Made by a program: the position numbers and the translations under genes. Positions 25,562 through 36,462 of a stretch of DNA of 49,788 nt are shown here, piece by piece. Source of the DNA: Zancudomyces culisetae (lineage: Eukaryota; Kickxellomycota; Harpellomycetes; Harpellales; Legeriomycetaceae). How positions within the stretch are numbered: position 1 is the first letter of the stretch; the number at the start of each line of letters is the position of its first letter. Under the pieces are notes generated by a model. The model did no database searches. It was not told the DNA's origin and was given only the letters and a program-made list of their open reading frames with translations. The stretch spans positions 1-49,788 of the forward strand of contig LSSK01000524.1 of assembly GCA_001969505.1 (NCBI GenBank). The letters are read 5' to 3'.

Positions 25562-26408
25562 TTATTCCACATATCCTTTAATTATAACAACTTTGTCTAG
25601 TGGTCGGTCATTCGAATCTGTGGCCACCATTCCCATCCGCTTTACCACATGCATCCCCTCACATACTCTACCAAATATTGTATGTTTACCGTCCAACCAA
25701 GGTGTAGGCGCAAGAGTTATGAAAAACTACAAACATTAATTAATAGTTAGTAAAAACTTCTGTGCGTAATTGTGCCATCCTTTTCCTTGGTTTTTATTGA
25801 AAGATCTCTTTTTCCTTTTCTTTTTCTTTTTATTCATATTTATAAGAGGATATATTCAGAATCACAGTATAAATATAAATATATATAGATAGATAGATGT
25901 ATATAAACATATAAGTACCTGGGATCCGTTGGTGTTAGGCCCACTGTTTGCCATGCTTAGAATCCCTGCGCCTGTATGTTTCAACGAATTGTCTATTTCG
26001 TCCTCAAACTTTTGGCTATTGACAATTTTGATTTTTTATTAGACAAATAAGATTCATTCAACCACGAGACATCCTTACTTCAACATATCCTCCATATCCA
26101 CATTAATTTTTTTTACATTATTTCACATTGGCAACAGAATATGAATTGCAGTAATAATAATAATAGTAGTAGAACAAAGAATGACTGTATTACCCATAAA
26201 TACTTGCACCACCTCTACCAGTTCCAGTAGGATCACCCCCCTGAACCATGAAGTCTGGGATAATTCTATGAAACCCCACATTATTATAGTATCCACGCTT
26301 GGTTAATTCGTAGAAATTCTCGCAAGTTCTGGGTGCCTCTTTTGTATACAGTTCGAACCTTATTTTTCCCATCGAGGTTTCAAATATCACGTACTTTGCC
26401 TTATTCAT
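25562..26408 (-). CDS. Cyclophilin, PPIL1-like peptidyl-prolyl isomerase, three exons
   Basis: This peptidyl-prolyl cis-trans isomerase resembles spliceosome-associated PPIL1. Exons on the minus strand are 26408-26194, 26015-25919 and 25726-25562, joined in phases 2 and 0, giving 158 aa (PPIL1 has 166). The active-site text is complete: [53 protein letters not shown]. It is a single domain with no signal peptide, so a nuclear or cytosolic location is expected. Introns are 178 and 192 nt. The gene converges on the Ies2-like gene, with 276 bp between stop codons. The family is certain; assignment to PPIL1 rather than another small cyclophilin is by the [19 protein letters not shown]-type N-terminus. 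Confidence 0.93.
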
Positions 26409-26827
26409 GCTTTCTTCTTATTATATCCTCAAAGTAACGCTTGTTAATATATTGTTTAACTGTGTATAAATTTCCAAATTTCGACCGAGATTTTTTAATG
26501 CGTTTTATTTCTTTTTCAAGGTATCAATTTTGAAATGCGTTTTTGTGTTCCAGCTAAATTAAGTGACCATTTTTTTATATAAATTTTAAGAGCAGATTTC
26601 AATTAGAAAATCAAACTTCACATCCTCACCATTAGAAAAAAAAACAATAGTGTTGATGCTTTAATGCTAGAATCATAAATTCGAGTAAAAAAAAAAGCTA
26701 ATAACAAATAACAAATAGCAAATAACATCAGCGATGATTACCATACTCCTAAAGCATGCTATATATGCAAGAATCATAATTACAAACCAGGAAATTCTCT
26801 AGTCGTGCAAAAAATCAACTATAGCAA

Positions 26828-27943
26828 CTACATCTTTGATAAAGTGGACGTACTAGGTGAACTTGAGTCAGTTGATTTTGCTAGATATCTGGACATGATA
26901 GACTCATCCAGTGCTCTTATATTTTGTATCTCGGCACGCAAATCATCATCCAGATCATCATGGTTAGCACTTCCTAGCTGCGATACTTCACTAATGAGCG
27001 AAAGCTTTGAGGCTATAAAGTTTGAAAACGCTACTTCAGGATTATCTGAGAACAACTTGTCAATGTGGCTGTTGAATTCACACAGTCGCTTATGCTCTTT
27101 GAGTTTCACATACCGGTCTAATGCCTGCCATGTCTTGAATCTTGACATCAACTTTAGCATAAGAACTTGGGGCGTGTAAAGCACTATTTTTTTTTTCACC
27201 TGGGACAACTCTAAATACTCCTTTGGTGTCATCCAAAATATGCGCACTATTTCTCCCCTAGTAACCCTATTCTCAAAAGCATCAACGCATGTATCCTCTT
27301 CTTTCTTCTTTTCCGCTTCTGTAGTTTGTAGAGCACCTCTGGAACCAACCAGATACGCCTGCTCCAACAAGTGACCAGATGCACTTCCATTTCCATTTCC
27401 ATTACCACTACCATGATCATCAATACTTAATACGAAAAAGTGAACATCAAATCTCTTTGGTGCGTATTCGGGTGTCACGAGATGCACAAAATACTTGAGT
27501 TCAGATGTACTGAGCTTCAAATCGTGTTTTTTACATATTTCCAAAAAGTTACCTCGTCGATTTAGCTTCCCAACGTTTTCTACGTTTATGACTTTATCTG
27601 TTTTTCTATTTGCACACAAAAGCCCTGTCTCTTCGAATGCCTCTCTCACTGCACATATTTTGTACATATCCAGCTGTTTTAGTACGTTTTCTGAGCCATC
27701 TATATGACTCAAAAACGAAGCCGAGCTATCTTCATCATCCAGTTTTCCTCCTGGAAAGACAACAGCTCCAGCAAAGCTACCGGCGTTTACCCGCTGCACC
27801 ATAAGCACTTCAAAGTTGCATTGTAGCTCCTTACATCTCTCCTCGCTTCTTATGGGCCGGGTAACTATTAGTGAGCTTGATGGATATGGATATCCCTTCC
27901 TTTTATAATATGCGCTCGAAAAGGCTCTTTTTTCGACACTCAT
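26828..27943 (-). CDS. Nudix hydrolase, NUDT19-like, with PTS1 tail
   Basis: The 371-aa Nudix-superfamily hydrolase is unspliced and starts at the ATG at 27943. The Nudix box is split by an insert: AVVFPGG at 60-66, then REAFEETGLL at 100-109. That supplies the Arg and the EE pair that bind metal. This split layout is typical of NUDT19/RP2-type proteins, known in animals as peroxisomal CoA diphosphatases. The C-terminus SKM fits the peroxisomal PTS1 consensus [SAC][KRH][LM]. The N-terminus (SVEKRAFSSAYYKRKG) is basic and hydroxylated, so mitochondrial import is also conceivable. CoA or acyl-CoA hydrolysis in peroxisomes is the likeliest role and remains an inference. It is tandem to the cyclophilin gene and divergent from the fusion gene downstream. 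Confidence 0.85.
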   Translation of the reverse strand: MSVEKRAFSSAYYKRKGYPYPSSSLIVTRPIRSEERCKELQCNFEVLMVQRVNAGSFAGAVVFPGGKLDDEDSSASFLSHIDGSENVLKQLDMYKICAVREAFEETGLLCANRKTDKVINVENVGKLNRRGNFLEICKKHDLKLSTSELKYFVHLVTPEYAPKRFDVHFFVLSIDDHGSGNGNGNGSASGHLLEQAYLVGSRGALQTTEAEKKKEEDTCVDAFENRVTRGEIVRIFWMTPKEYLELSQVKKKIVLYTPQVLMLKLMSRFKTWQALDRYVKLKEHKRLCEFNSHIDKLFSDNPEVAFSNFIASKLSLISEVSQLGSANHDDLDDDLRAEIQNIRALDESIMSRYLAKSTDSSSPSTSTLSKM

Positions 27944-28687
27944 TATTGCCAACCTACAAATCGACGTGTGATAAAGCCTTGGACAGTATATTTGCACTGT
28001 ATTTTTACTTTTTACTTTTTACTTTTCTCAGTGTTTATGATAAGAAAAAATATTATACTATTGTGGTTATACCAGAGATATGGAAAAATGGAGGACCATG
28101 AAGGATTGTAGTTCATGATATTTATTTTATTTGCTCAGCTTGACGTTTCAGCTTTGACACTTTTTTTTTTCAAAAAAAAATATGTTCGAGTTTCAATTCC
28201 TATGCTGCTTTGCTATGCATATGAAAATTATATTCTTTTTTTTTTTTGCTTTTAACCAAGGCTGGATTCAAGTAAAAAAGGAAATAACAGTACCAACTCG
28301 TATACTAAAGTAAAACTTTTACATTTACGTGAAGGGAACTAGTGGAAAAACAAAGGTAAGACAAAGGACCATCCCATAAAGTAAGAAATATACTGAAGCA
28401 AAGTTGGTAAACGTGGTAAAATATAAAGCAAACAGATATGATGTGCTGGGCAAATACACATTTCTGTTAATGTAACTTGGTTAATCACCATTTATATTTC
28501 AACATACTGAAACCTTTTGCTTATTCGCCGAAGACTACAGCCTTATGATTGGGTTTTAAAGATCAATTTGGAAAAAAATTGTTACTCTTTTTTTTTTCAA
28601 GTTTCTGAGATGTGGGGTTACAATCAAGTTTACACAACAAATTCACTAGCTTGAAACAATAATAAAAAGGATCAGCTCTTTTTAAGG
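27944..28687. promoter_or_regulatory. Divergent promoter region of the Nudix and RluA-HemK genes
   Basis: These 744 bp separate two divergently transcribed start codons. They hold repeated TTTTTAC motifs near 28.0 kb and several long T runs. No defined operator is recognised. Confidence 0.4.
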
Positions 28688-31099
28688 ATGAGGTCAGAGC
28701 ACAAAGCAGTAAGTGATGCAGGAGGTATAACACTACTACAGTTTGTTTTAAAAAACTTTAGAGATTCACTTCCGACTAGGGCAGACGTATTTGACTCATT
28801 CAAACAAAACCGGGTCAAATTGAATGGCAAACATGAATTAAATTCAACTATTCTGAAGAACGGAGATGATGTTGAAGTTGCTATAGATACTAGGTGTATT
28901 TTGAACCGAAAGTTGAAGACTCTTGGAATAAAAACTGTTTGGACGAGCAATATCTTTTGGAATAATTCACCCATGCTAACTTCGGGGGCCACCTGTAAGA
29001 CCCAAGAAAAAAATCAGCTAATCATATTATGGAAGTCCGCAGGCGTTTCAATTACAGATATACAATGCTATGCCTCGCTGCTATCTGAAGATTCAGAAAG
29101 CGAATCTAAAGCCATATCTTTGCCTGACAATTTTAGCGTGGCACTTCATGAATCTTCAAGTAAAGTACAACAAGATTTTGTGAAAAACTCGCTAAGTGAG
29201 AGGGCTAAAAACGTTGAATATGGATTTGTAGTTGTAAATCAGCTGGAAAAAGCAACTAATGGATTGGTAAGATAGCTAACTATTTCATTTAACTTACCTT
29301 TCCGATATAGCGGATATAATACTTTACTTGAAATATGTATAATTCGATTCCATCTTTAAGGTTTTTTAACAATTGAAAGAGAAAAAAAATTAATAGCAGG
29401 TGTATTAAAACTGCAGTAATGAACAATGTAGGTATTGATAGTATGTGGTAGGATCTATACAAAATGGATCGAGAATTCGATTTTGGATGGAAGTGTTGAG
29501 CTGATATATAAGGCAATATGTGTTGGAGATCTGAGTAAGATACAGAATCCCACAGAGAGACTTAAGGCGAAGAATACTATCACGTCTTTGGTGAAAAACC
29601 ATGTACAACTTCATGAAAATGTATCCACTGATGCTATTCTAGAAGACACAAGGGAGGGCGCAACTCCAGAAAGCTCCGAAAAAACAAAGGCAGGTTCTTC
29701 TGGCAAGCTCGATAATAGTTTAGAAGATTGGATAGTCACAACTGGTCAAATGCCAGATTGTCTCGACAATCTGGAGGTGACGGTGGAGAGTGTCAGCAAA
29801 AGTGCTAATGCTGGCCATCTTACTCTGGCAAAAGTGCTTGTAAAGAAATCATATGCTGCAGGTTTATTAGTTAGAAGAATTATGCTCGAGCTTGGACACC
29901 CTGTGGTAGGTTCAACGGCAAAATACACTAAGGAGCTCAACAACAGTAAGGGCAAAGGTGTTTATATGACTCTTTGTGAGATTAGGATTAAAAATCTCAT
30001 TAATTCATCTCAACCCGAAACGACAGTATGTTATGAAATACCCTCAAAATTCTTTTCGCTGATTGATAAAGAAAAAAAGTTTTTTGATATCAAGGTTGAA
30101 AAGGCTCAGAACGAACTGGCGCAGCTATCCGAACGTGACAGATCCGATCAACTCGACAGGTCTCATAGTTCCTATGAGGGGATTGACCCCGTCAACGAAC
30201 TTCCATATGAATACAAAATTAACTTGAAGGTAAAGCAAACAATTTTCTCTTTTTTAGAAGATGGGGGGGGGAAGAGGGAGATTCTTTTGCCTTTTATGTT
30301 GAAATGTTTTAGAATTGGGTTAATTATATTTAAATAACTTGGTTGGTATAAATACTATCTATTACATAAATAGAAATTCTGTGACATTGAATTTGTTGTT
30401 ACTAAGGATACGCTGATTCCAAGAAAAAGTACCGAAACGCTTGTTTATGCTGCGCTTGAGCTTTTACCCCAGTGTGGGCTCGAATGTACTGGAGATACGG
30501 CGATAAATGATATTTCAGATACTGTTAAGATGGGTGGGAAAAAGATTCTAGACTTGGGGACGGGAAATGGATGTATATTGCTCTCAATCCTATCCAAGAC
30601 CTCTGCTATGGATACATGTGGTACTGGACTTGAAATATGTAATGATGCTTTGTCTGTTGCAGCAGAAAATGTAAATAAACTTGGTCTTGCTCACAGGGTG
30701 CAGCTTGAAGTGGGAGATTTTACTCGACTACACGAAAACGAAGTGTTAAAGACATTGGGTCCCTTTGACATTATTGTTTGCAACCCGCCCTACTTATCCA
30801 AGCACAAAAAGAATAGCTTTATAACTGGTTCGATCAAGCATGAGCCATCGATTTCGCTGTATGCTGAAGATGGTGGTTACTCGTGTTACAAGAGTATTAG
30901 GGACAGTTTACAGAAAACCTTCGCAGACTCTGAATCCAGCCTTTTAAACACCAATGGTGTGCTGATCTTCGAGGTTGGAAAGGGAATGTCTAACATTGTA
31001 AAAAGTATATATAATGACTGGGATACGGTTAAGATGTGGGAAGATTATAATGGGTTTACCAGATGCATCGCATTTAGAAAAAACGAAAATCGAATATAA
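28688..31099 (+). CDS. Fusion of an RluA-like pseudouridine-synthase domain and a HemK-type methyltransferase, three exons
   Basis: Exons 28688-29266, 29432-30229 and 30374-31099 join in phase 0 into a 700-aa protein. The first part resembles an S4 domain (residues about 10-65, LKNGDDVEV) followed by a RluA-like pseudouridine synthase. Degenerate motif I is LIILWKSAGVSIT, motif II is VVNQLEKATNGLV, and the late motif is VRRIMLELGHPVVG. In active enzymes motif II reads HRLDxxTSG; here Asp is replaced by Glu187, so the domain is probably not catalytic. The last 240 residues are a HemK/PrmC-like glutamine methyltransferase: DTLIPRKSTETLV, SAM motif ILDLGTGNGC and catalytic NPPY at 596-599. That activity methylates the GGQ glutamine of release factors; the yeast mitochondrial enzyme is Mtq1. 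A role in translation termination with RNA or ribosome binding by the N-terminal part is inferred. Confidence 0.85.
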
Positions 31100-31427
31100 G
31101 TTTAAAAGTATTTGCATCCTGTTATATTCAAACCAATTAATCTTTTTATTTAAAGTATTCTTTATTATTTGAACAGACTTTTTTTAATGCTGGTCTATCA
31201 GCTAATGCTTAGAAAAAAATAAATAATGTCTATAATGTCACCATGCCCCAAAAATCAAGACAAGTTGAAAACACAAGCCTGTTTATTTTGTAATGGTTTT
31301 AATTAAACATTAAAAAACGAAATCGAAGTCGAAGTCGAAATCGAATGCATAGAAAGTACAAAGTTGGTATGGTGTTGTATGATTGTGAAAGAGACATCCA
31401 TCCGAGATAAACAGAAAGGTTATGTTC

Positions 31428-33668
31428 TCAAATATTTAAAAGCATGACGTTTTTTGTGTTCAAGTCTAAAAACGAAGAAATAAAGCCCTTGAGGTCCAGC
31501 ATGTTTGTAAATCTTGGCTTTACACCAATCGAGTTGTAGAAATGCAAGTTCTTTACCAGCTGGCGGGGTTCGCTCAAATCAAATAAGCCCTTTCTAGACC
31601 CATGAGTGTTACCGACTTTGGAATTTACTGTAGATGACGCCTTGTCAGCGTTTTCAGCAATGTATTTTTCAAATTCTAAACGGATAATGCGCGAAGCATG
31701 CTCAAAATAGGTTTCTGTGCCTGCTCGAAACAAGTCGCTTATATTCAAGTCTGTATAGTAGACCAAGGACGGCTTTTTTACTGTATTTAGTGGCATCGAA
31801 ACTGCACAGCAGAAATGTGACAAAAAGGTTGATTTGGCGGGTACAAACCAGGGGTAAAAGTCATAGGGTGTCACTGCTATGTCCATTAACACCGAGGGCA
31901 CTTTACCACCTGTAGATACACTTTTTTTATAATAGTACGTTTTAACTCGGAGCACGTAATCCAATATATTCGTGGCCATTTTGAGAACCTGTATCAGCTT
32001 TGCGCCTTCTGACAGCAAATACAGTAACAATGCAACACCCTTTCTAATTTCCTCTAGTTTATAGTGGTCGGCGATAAACATCGCATTTATAAGCGCTATT
32101 CCGGCCTTTACTGTTGGTGTAAATATATCATCGTCCCAATATTCTATAGGTATGTTTGCTAAACCCCATTCATAAAGCTTGACGATTTGTAGCGCATTTT
32201 CTATGCACATGACTTTTGCTATCTTAATTCTCCATGGTTGTATTATATAACTTTCAAAAGTTGATATTTCTGATACATACAGTGTTATACAAGTTTCTCT
32301 GATCATCAACTGAAGCCGCCAGAGATTGATTATCATTTTTTGAATTTCAACCTTATTTACCAACATAAGGTTTAGATTCTCATATAATAATGATTTTTCC
32401 AAATTTAGAATTGTGAAATTCGTTAAAATCTCTGAATTATCTTTCAACATATTTAAAAGTTTGTAAAGTTTGGAAAAATCGTCTGCCAGATTTTTTTTCA
32501 GAGACATCTTCCGCCTATTCGAAAAAAAGTGAACCAGCGACTGTATGATTGTTATTCTACATTTTAGCGATGCCAAATCAAAAGAAACTACTCTACTTTC
32601 GGTCATCCTAATTATTTTTTTTCCTCCCACAACCGGCTTGTTGGTATATGGATATTTAACTCCGTTTGCCCATTCGTAGTCATTTATTGGAAATCGTACC
32701 ATCATGTCCCGTATATCCCCATAGTATACCTCTGTAAGGTGTTTGAAAACGGGTTGATGTCTAAGAAATACTGCCCACCAGAGCCTACGTTTAAATTCGA
32801 CAAAAACGGGCGAATGTTGATTCATCTTTAAGTTTCTGCCATTTCCCGAATCTATCATGCTTAAACCCATTATTACTGCCTGTCTAAGTCCAATCTCGAC
32901 GTTGGATATTAGTTTTGAGCCTTGGCCGCTGCTTTGATAATATATACTCAACGCCATCCTGCTCCAGATGTACGTCGGTCTTTGAGCAGAATAATGGTTG
33001 TCCAAATAATTTGTCAGCCAGCTAGCGATTTTTTCGACTTTTCTTTTTCCAATAAGCTTTAGTGTACTAGAATTTGGAACAAGCTTTGAGCTCAGTATCA
33101 CAAGCGAGTACATGATCTGTCTCGATAACTGCTTGCTTTTTATATTCTCAAGCAATTGTGGAATGCGAATTGGAATCGTGAGATCGTAGTATCTGAATTC
33201 GAAATCCGGAAACGATTCCAGGATTAGTTTTGTATATAAATCCGTGTTCACTTTCATTTTTCTATCATAGCTTTCGAATTTCAGCGACTCATTTGTGAGT
33301 TCTTTTATGAACACGTATTCATATTCATACTCGTCTATTAATTGATTGTCGGTATTTCTTTGCTTTTGTCCAAAGTCATCTGGATTTATTTTTCCGGAAA
33401 ACTCGATTCTTACCTCATTCCGTCTGTTATTCTCCCCATTGAGGTCAAACCCACCTTCTACATTGGCGTTTTTTACGACTCTAGGCTGTTGGTATTCCAC
33501 ATTAAGCTTAAATTTCCCAGTTCCGGGTATGCTATTCTTGCGTTTTCTTCTCTCGCACCTGTCGTTTTGTGTATTGGTCAACATCCAGGATGTATTTTCA
33601 GTTGTTTGCGTATTATTCATATTACCATTTCCTGCTTTCCTCCTAAGTTTTTCTATTCTTGTACACAT
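31428..33668 (-). CDS. Fungal_trans-domain transcription regulator without visible zinc cluster
   Basis: The 746-aa single ORF has the fungal-specific regulator middle domain: residues about 170-330 include SRMALSIYYQSSGQG, IGLRQAVIMGLSM and EFKRRLWWAVFLR. The N-terminal 100 residues are Asn-, Arg- and Lys-rich (CERRKRKN), with a possible nuclear signal. No Zn2Cys6 motif precedes it. The text just before the ATG, GGRMCTRIEKL in the same frame, looks like the last cysteine and linker of such a cluster. A DNA-binding exon may therefore lie upstream across an intron, but none was found in the next 1.3 kb. Either the model is 5'-incomplete or the protein has lost its DNA-binding domain. The target pathway is unknown. 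Confidence 0.8.
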   Translation of the reverse strand: MCTRIEKLRRKAGNGNMNNTQTTENTSWMLTNTQNDRCERRKRKNSIPGTGKFKLNVEYQQPRVVKNANVEGGFDLNGENNRRNEVRIEFSGKINPDDFGQKQRNTDNQLIDEYEYEYVFIKELTNESLKFESYDRKMKVNTDLYTKLILESFPDFEFRYYDLTIPIRIPQLLENIKSKQLSRQIMYSLVILSSKLVPNSSTLKLIGKRKVEKIASWLTNYLDNHYSAQRPTYIWSRMALSIYYQSSGQGSKLISNVEIGLRQAVIMGLSMIDSGNGRNLKMNQHSPVFVEFKRRLWWAVFLRHQPVFKHLTEVYYGDIRDMMVRFPINDYEWANGVKYPYTNKPVVGGKKIIRMTESRVVSFDLASLKCRITIIQSLVHFFSNRRKMSLKKNLADDFSKLYKLLNMLKDNSEILTNFTILNLEKSLLYENLNLMLVNKVEIQKMIINLWRLQLMIRETCITLYVSEISTFESYIIQPWRIKIAKVMCIENALQIVKLYEWGLANIPIEYWDDDIFTPTVKAGIALINAMFIADHYKLEEIRKGVALLLYLLSEGAKLIQVLKMATNILDYVLRVKTYYYKKSVSTGGKVPSVLMDIAVTPYDFYPWFVPAKSTFLSHFCCAVSMPLNTVKKPSLVYYTDLNISDLFRAGTETYFEHASRIIRLEFEKYIAENADKASSTVNSKVGNTHGSRKGLFDLSEPRQLVKNLHFYNSIGVKPRFTNMLDLKGFISSFLDLNTKNVMLLNI

Positions 33669-34966
33669 TCGGCCTCCCTGGCTTATTAATAGGAAATGAG
33701 TGCTTATTATTATTTATTAGTGTTTGTATTTTATTTATGGTTGTAATTGGCTTTTTGACAGATTTTAAATCAACATGTGAAAAATCAAAAATATTTTCCA
33801 TTTGCCCTGTTTGTGGTAAAGCGGCTTCGCAAATTTTTAATTTGACTAATTTGTAATTGCAATTTTTGCTTATTACAGATATTAAAAGTGTTATTAATGA
33901 ATATAGTTGAATTGAACACATTTGTAATCCAAATATATAAAAAACATAAAAAGTATAATAATAGAAAGCAAATAGCAAAAAAGATATAAAAACTATAAAG
34001 CATATTAAAAAATTAAAAAATTAAAAAAGTAAAAAAGTAAAAAAGTAAAAAAGTAAAAAAGTAAAATAAAAAAGACTCAAGGAAATGACTCCCCCCTCCC
34101 TCCCACCATCATCTGCCAAAGAAGAAAAAAGTCCTTTGGCGCGGGTTCGTTTCTTTTTGAGCTTGTGGGTTTTTGTAAACAAAGCTAATCACGAGTTTGT
34201 TTATCATTTACGCATTAGTAGCAAATAAAAAATAAGTATTTGCAAACAATCTGCTGTCATAGTTATCAACTCGACCTCGATAAATCAAAAATATTAGTAA
34301 GCCCAGACGCCGTTTTTTTTTCTGCTCCAGCCAATGTGATTTTGATTTGCAAACTGCGGTTGTATTTCAGAACCATTAGCCCATTCACAGTTTAGCTTTA
34401 CATAAATTCTGTATATTTTAAATAAGCATTACGCCTCAGTGTCACTTTACAGTTATTGTTCATTTCCACCTTGACTTGCGTATTCAAGATCCTAGTTAAC
34501 TGAGCAAAGTGCTACAAAAAAGGTGCTACCAACCATCTCAATATTTTGCACTCTTTTGTGTAACATCCTCCACTCACCATTTCCACCTTTTCTCGTAGTT
34601 TTCAGTTTTTCTACATTTCGTTTTCCCCTTTTCGTTTATTTTACTATCTCTAAGAGGGAAAACAATTTTTTTTCTACTTTTCCACCAATAATGTTAATAT
34701 CGCTAAGGTTAAATTAGCCCGAAAGCAGGCTAAACGCTTTTGTCAGTTTTAAACCACCTGATTTGTGATTTCCGCCAAATACCAATTGCTCAGAGAAGCT
34801 GCTTTTAGATCTCACCAAAATGACCATTTATGATCCAAACCCATCGATAAGCACCCATTCCCAAAGTTTGCGCAGCTTTGCCACTAACTACACTGGTCGA
34901 AATAATAAGAAACCAAACGAATCACTGTAATTTATAATATGATATGTCATATTTAGCATCATCCAA
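33669..34966. other. Intergenic interval upstream of the regulator gene
   Basis: The interval is AT-rich and has no exon that I can support. A 36-codon ORF at 34820-34930 has nothing else to back it. The interval contains the GTAAAAAA repeat listed separately. Confidence 0.45.
34018..34064. repeat. (GTAAAAAA)n octamer repeat
   Basis: About five GTAAAAAA units follow two ATTAAAAA-like units, about 350 bp upstream of the regulator ORF. This is an octanucleotide slippage repeat in non-coding DNA. Confidence 0.75.
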
Positions 34967-35210
34967 TTAAAAACTTGCAATTGCTTTCAATATCCACAAT
35001 GGTAGTTTTTGCGGACTTTTCAGCAAACTCTTGGTTGATGCAGCCATTTCAAGCAAATGTTTAATGCCCCTACATCTCATCTGCGAAATCTGCTCTTGAT
35101 ATTTTTTACTAATACACTGGGATACAATGAAATAGTGTATATATATTGGCAACATGAGAATATGAAAACAAGTTAAAAAATGTACCATACCTCTCCGATA
35201 TTAGCACCAT
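34967..35210 (-). CDS. Small two-exon protein, 53 aa, unknown
   Basis: Minus-strand exons 35210-35191 (20 nt) and 35108-34967 join in phase 2 across an 82-nt intron (GTATGG to ATTAG). The product begins MVLISESKKYQEQISQMRC and ends LPLWILKAIASF. The middle is helical and charged (KHLLEMAASTKSLL). Support comes from the open second exon, the phase-matched splice pair and the protein-like composition. I do not recognise the family. The gene could extend further upstream, because the frame before the ATG stays open briefly. Confidence 0.42.
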
Positions 35211-36462
35211 TGGTGAAGGTGAGCTATGGGTTTGCACAGTTTAAATTCCAGCTAATAGCTCTGCCTTGTTACCCGTATTTCTCAGCTTGTAGATACCATT
35301 TCAATCGTATACATGCCATTCTCGCTGTCTTTTCACATGGGATGCAATATTTAGTGTTTACCAGTTATCTCCCAATTTATTTATCAATTGTAACTGCAAA
35401 TAATAACGACAAGCAGGGTACCTTGTTTACCTAAAAAAACTACCCACAATACTAGCACAAGCAAATACGTTCCACTATGGCACCATTTTCTACTAGAACA
35501 GGAGTGATGTTTGATATTCATATTATCTTGCCTAATTCATACAAACAGACTTTATCTTGTAAATTTATCTTTATGATAATTTGCATATATTTTCGATTTG
35601 CTTTTGATTTGAACTTGAATATCTGTCATTACTAAAGAAAACACCATGTGTATGTGAATATACACTTAGCTTAAGCAATTTGTAATTTGTCTTAGGTAAC
35701 TACGGTTTCACTCTTTTTTGTGAATGCCGCTTTGTTGGTTGAGAACAAAAATTAATACAAAAAAAAAACATCAGTGAATGTATAAGCACATGCCCTTCAG
35801 TAAAATAATCTTACTGGAGAGAATACACACATATGCGGTTATATGAATCTTCATACACCAACTAGGATAAACTTTAAACTGCAAAATAGATTAGCCCGTT
35901 TTTTTGATCTTTTAAAGTCAATGGTCGACCTGTGTATCCTTTACTGCTATATCTCAATCATATTTTTTTACTTTGTTTTGAGGTAAAGCAATAGTGGTGG
36001 TGTACTCGCGTATCTATGCATACTATTTATGCAAAGACCTTACCCATTGATTTCCTCCCTTTCTTTTTTCCTTTATTTCTCCCCCTCTCCTGAGCACAAA
36101 ACACTTTTGTTTTTTTTTTACCAAACTTTTCTAAGTGGTAACATAACACCCCTTTCGATATACATCTAAGTTTGTGCCTAATTAGCTAACTTGTTTATCC
36201 CTGATACTCGTCAATACTTAGTATAAGTTTCACACTGGAAAAATGAGTGGCACTACAAACCAAGTTAGGGGAACGTAACTCTCTTCTGAGGTCTTTCTAA
36301 ACCGTAAATTTATTAATAACAGTAGGTCTTTTTGTTGTAAATAGATAAAACTTATAGCGAACTATCAAAACAAAAGTAAACTTAAACTCGATGAAATCTA
36401 TCCAATATATAAAATCTAACATTCAAAGGTTGGCATGGGCGAATAGTACAAAACTAGAAAAC
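35211..36462. other. Gene-free interval
   Basis: 1.25 kb of AT-rich sequence; no exon, RNA gene or repeat array recognised. Confidence 0.45.

Noticed and set aside
27944-27997. 18-codon N-terminal extension of the Nudix ORF
   Set aside because: The first codon is GTG and there is no ATG upstream of 27943; the ATG at 27943 gives a normal N-terminus.
33659-33856. CPVCGK motif in a plus-strand ORF upstream of the regulator gene, resembling a zinc finger
   Set aside because: It is on the strand opposite to the regulator, is short, and has no second cysteine pair; probably chance.
34820-34930. 36-codon ORF starting with a good ATG context
   Set aside because: No homology recognised and no splice partner; a possible downstream acceptor would need an intron of about 30 nt, too short.
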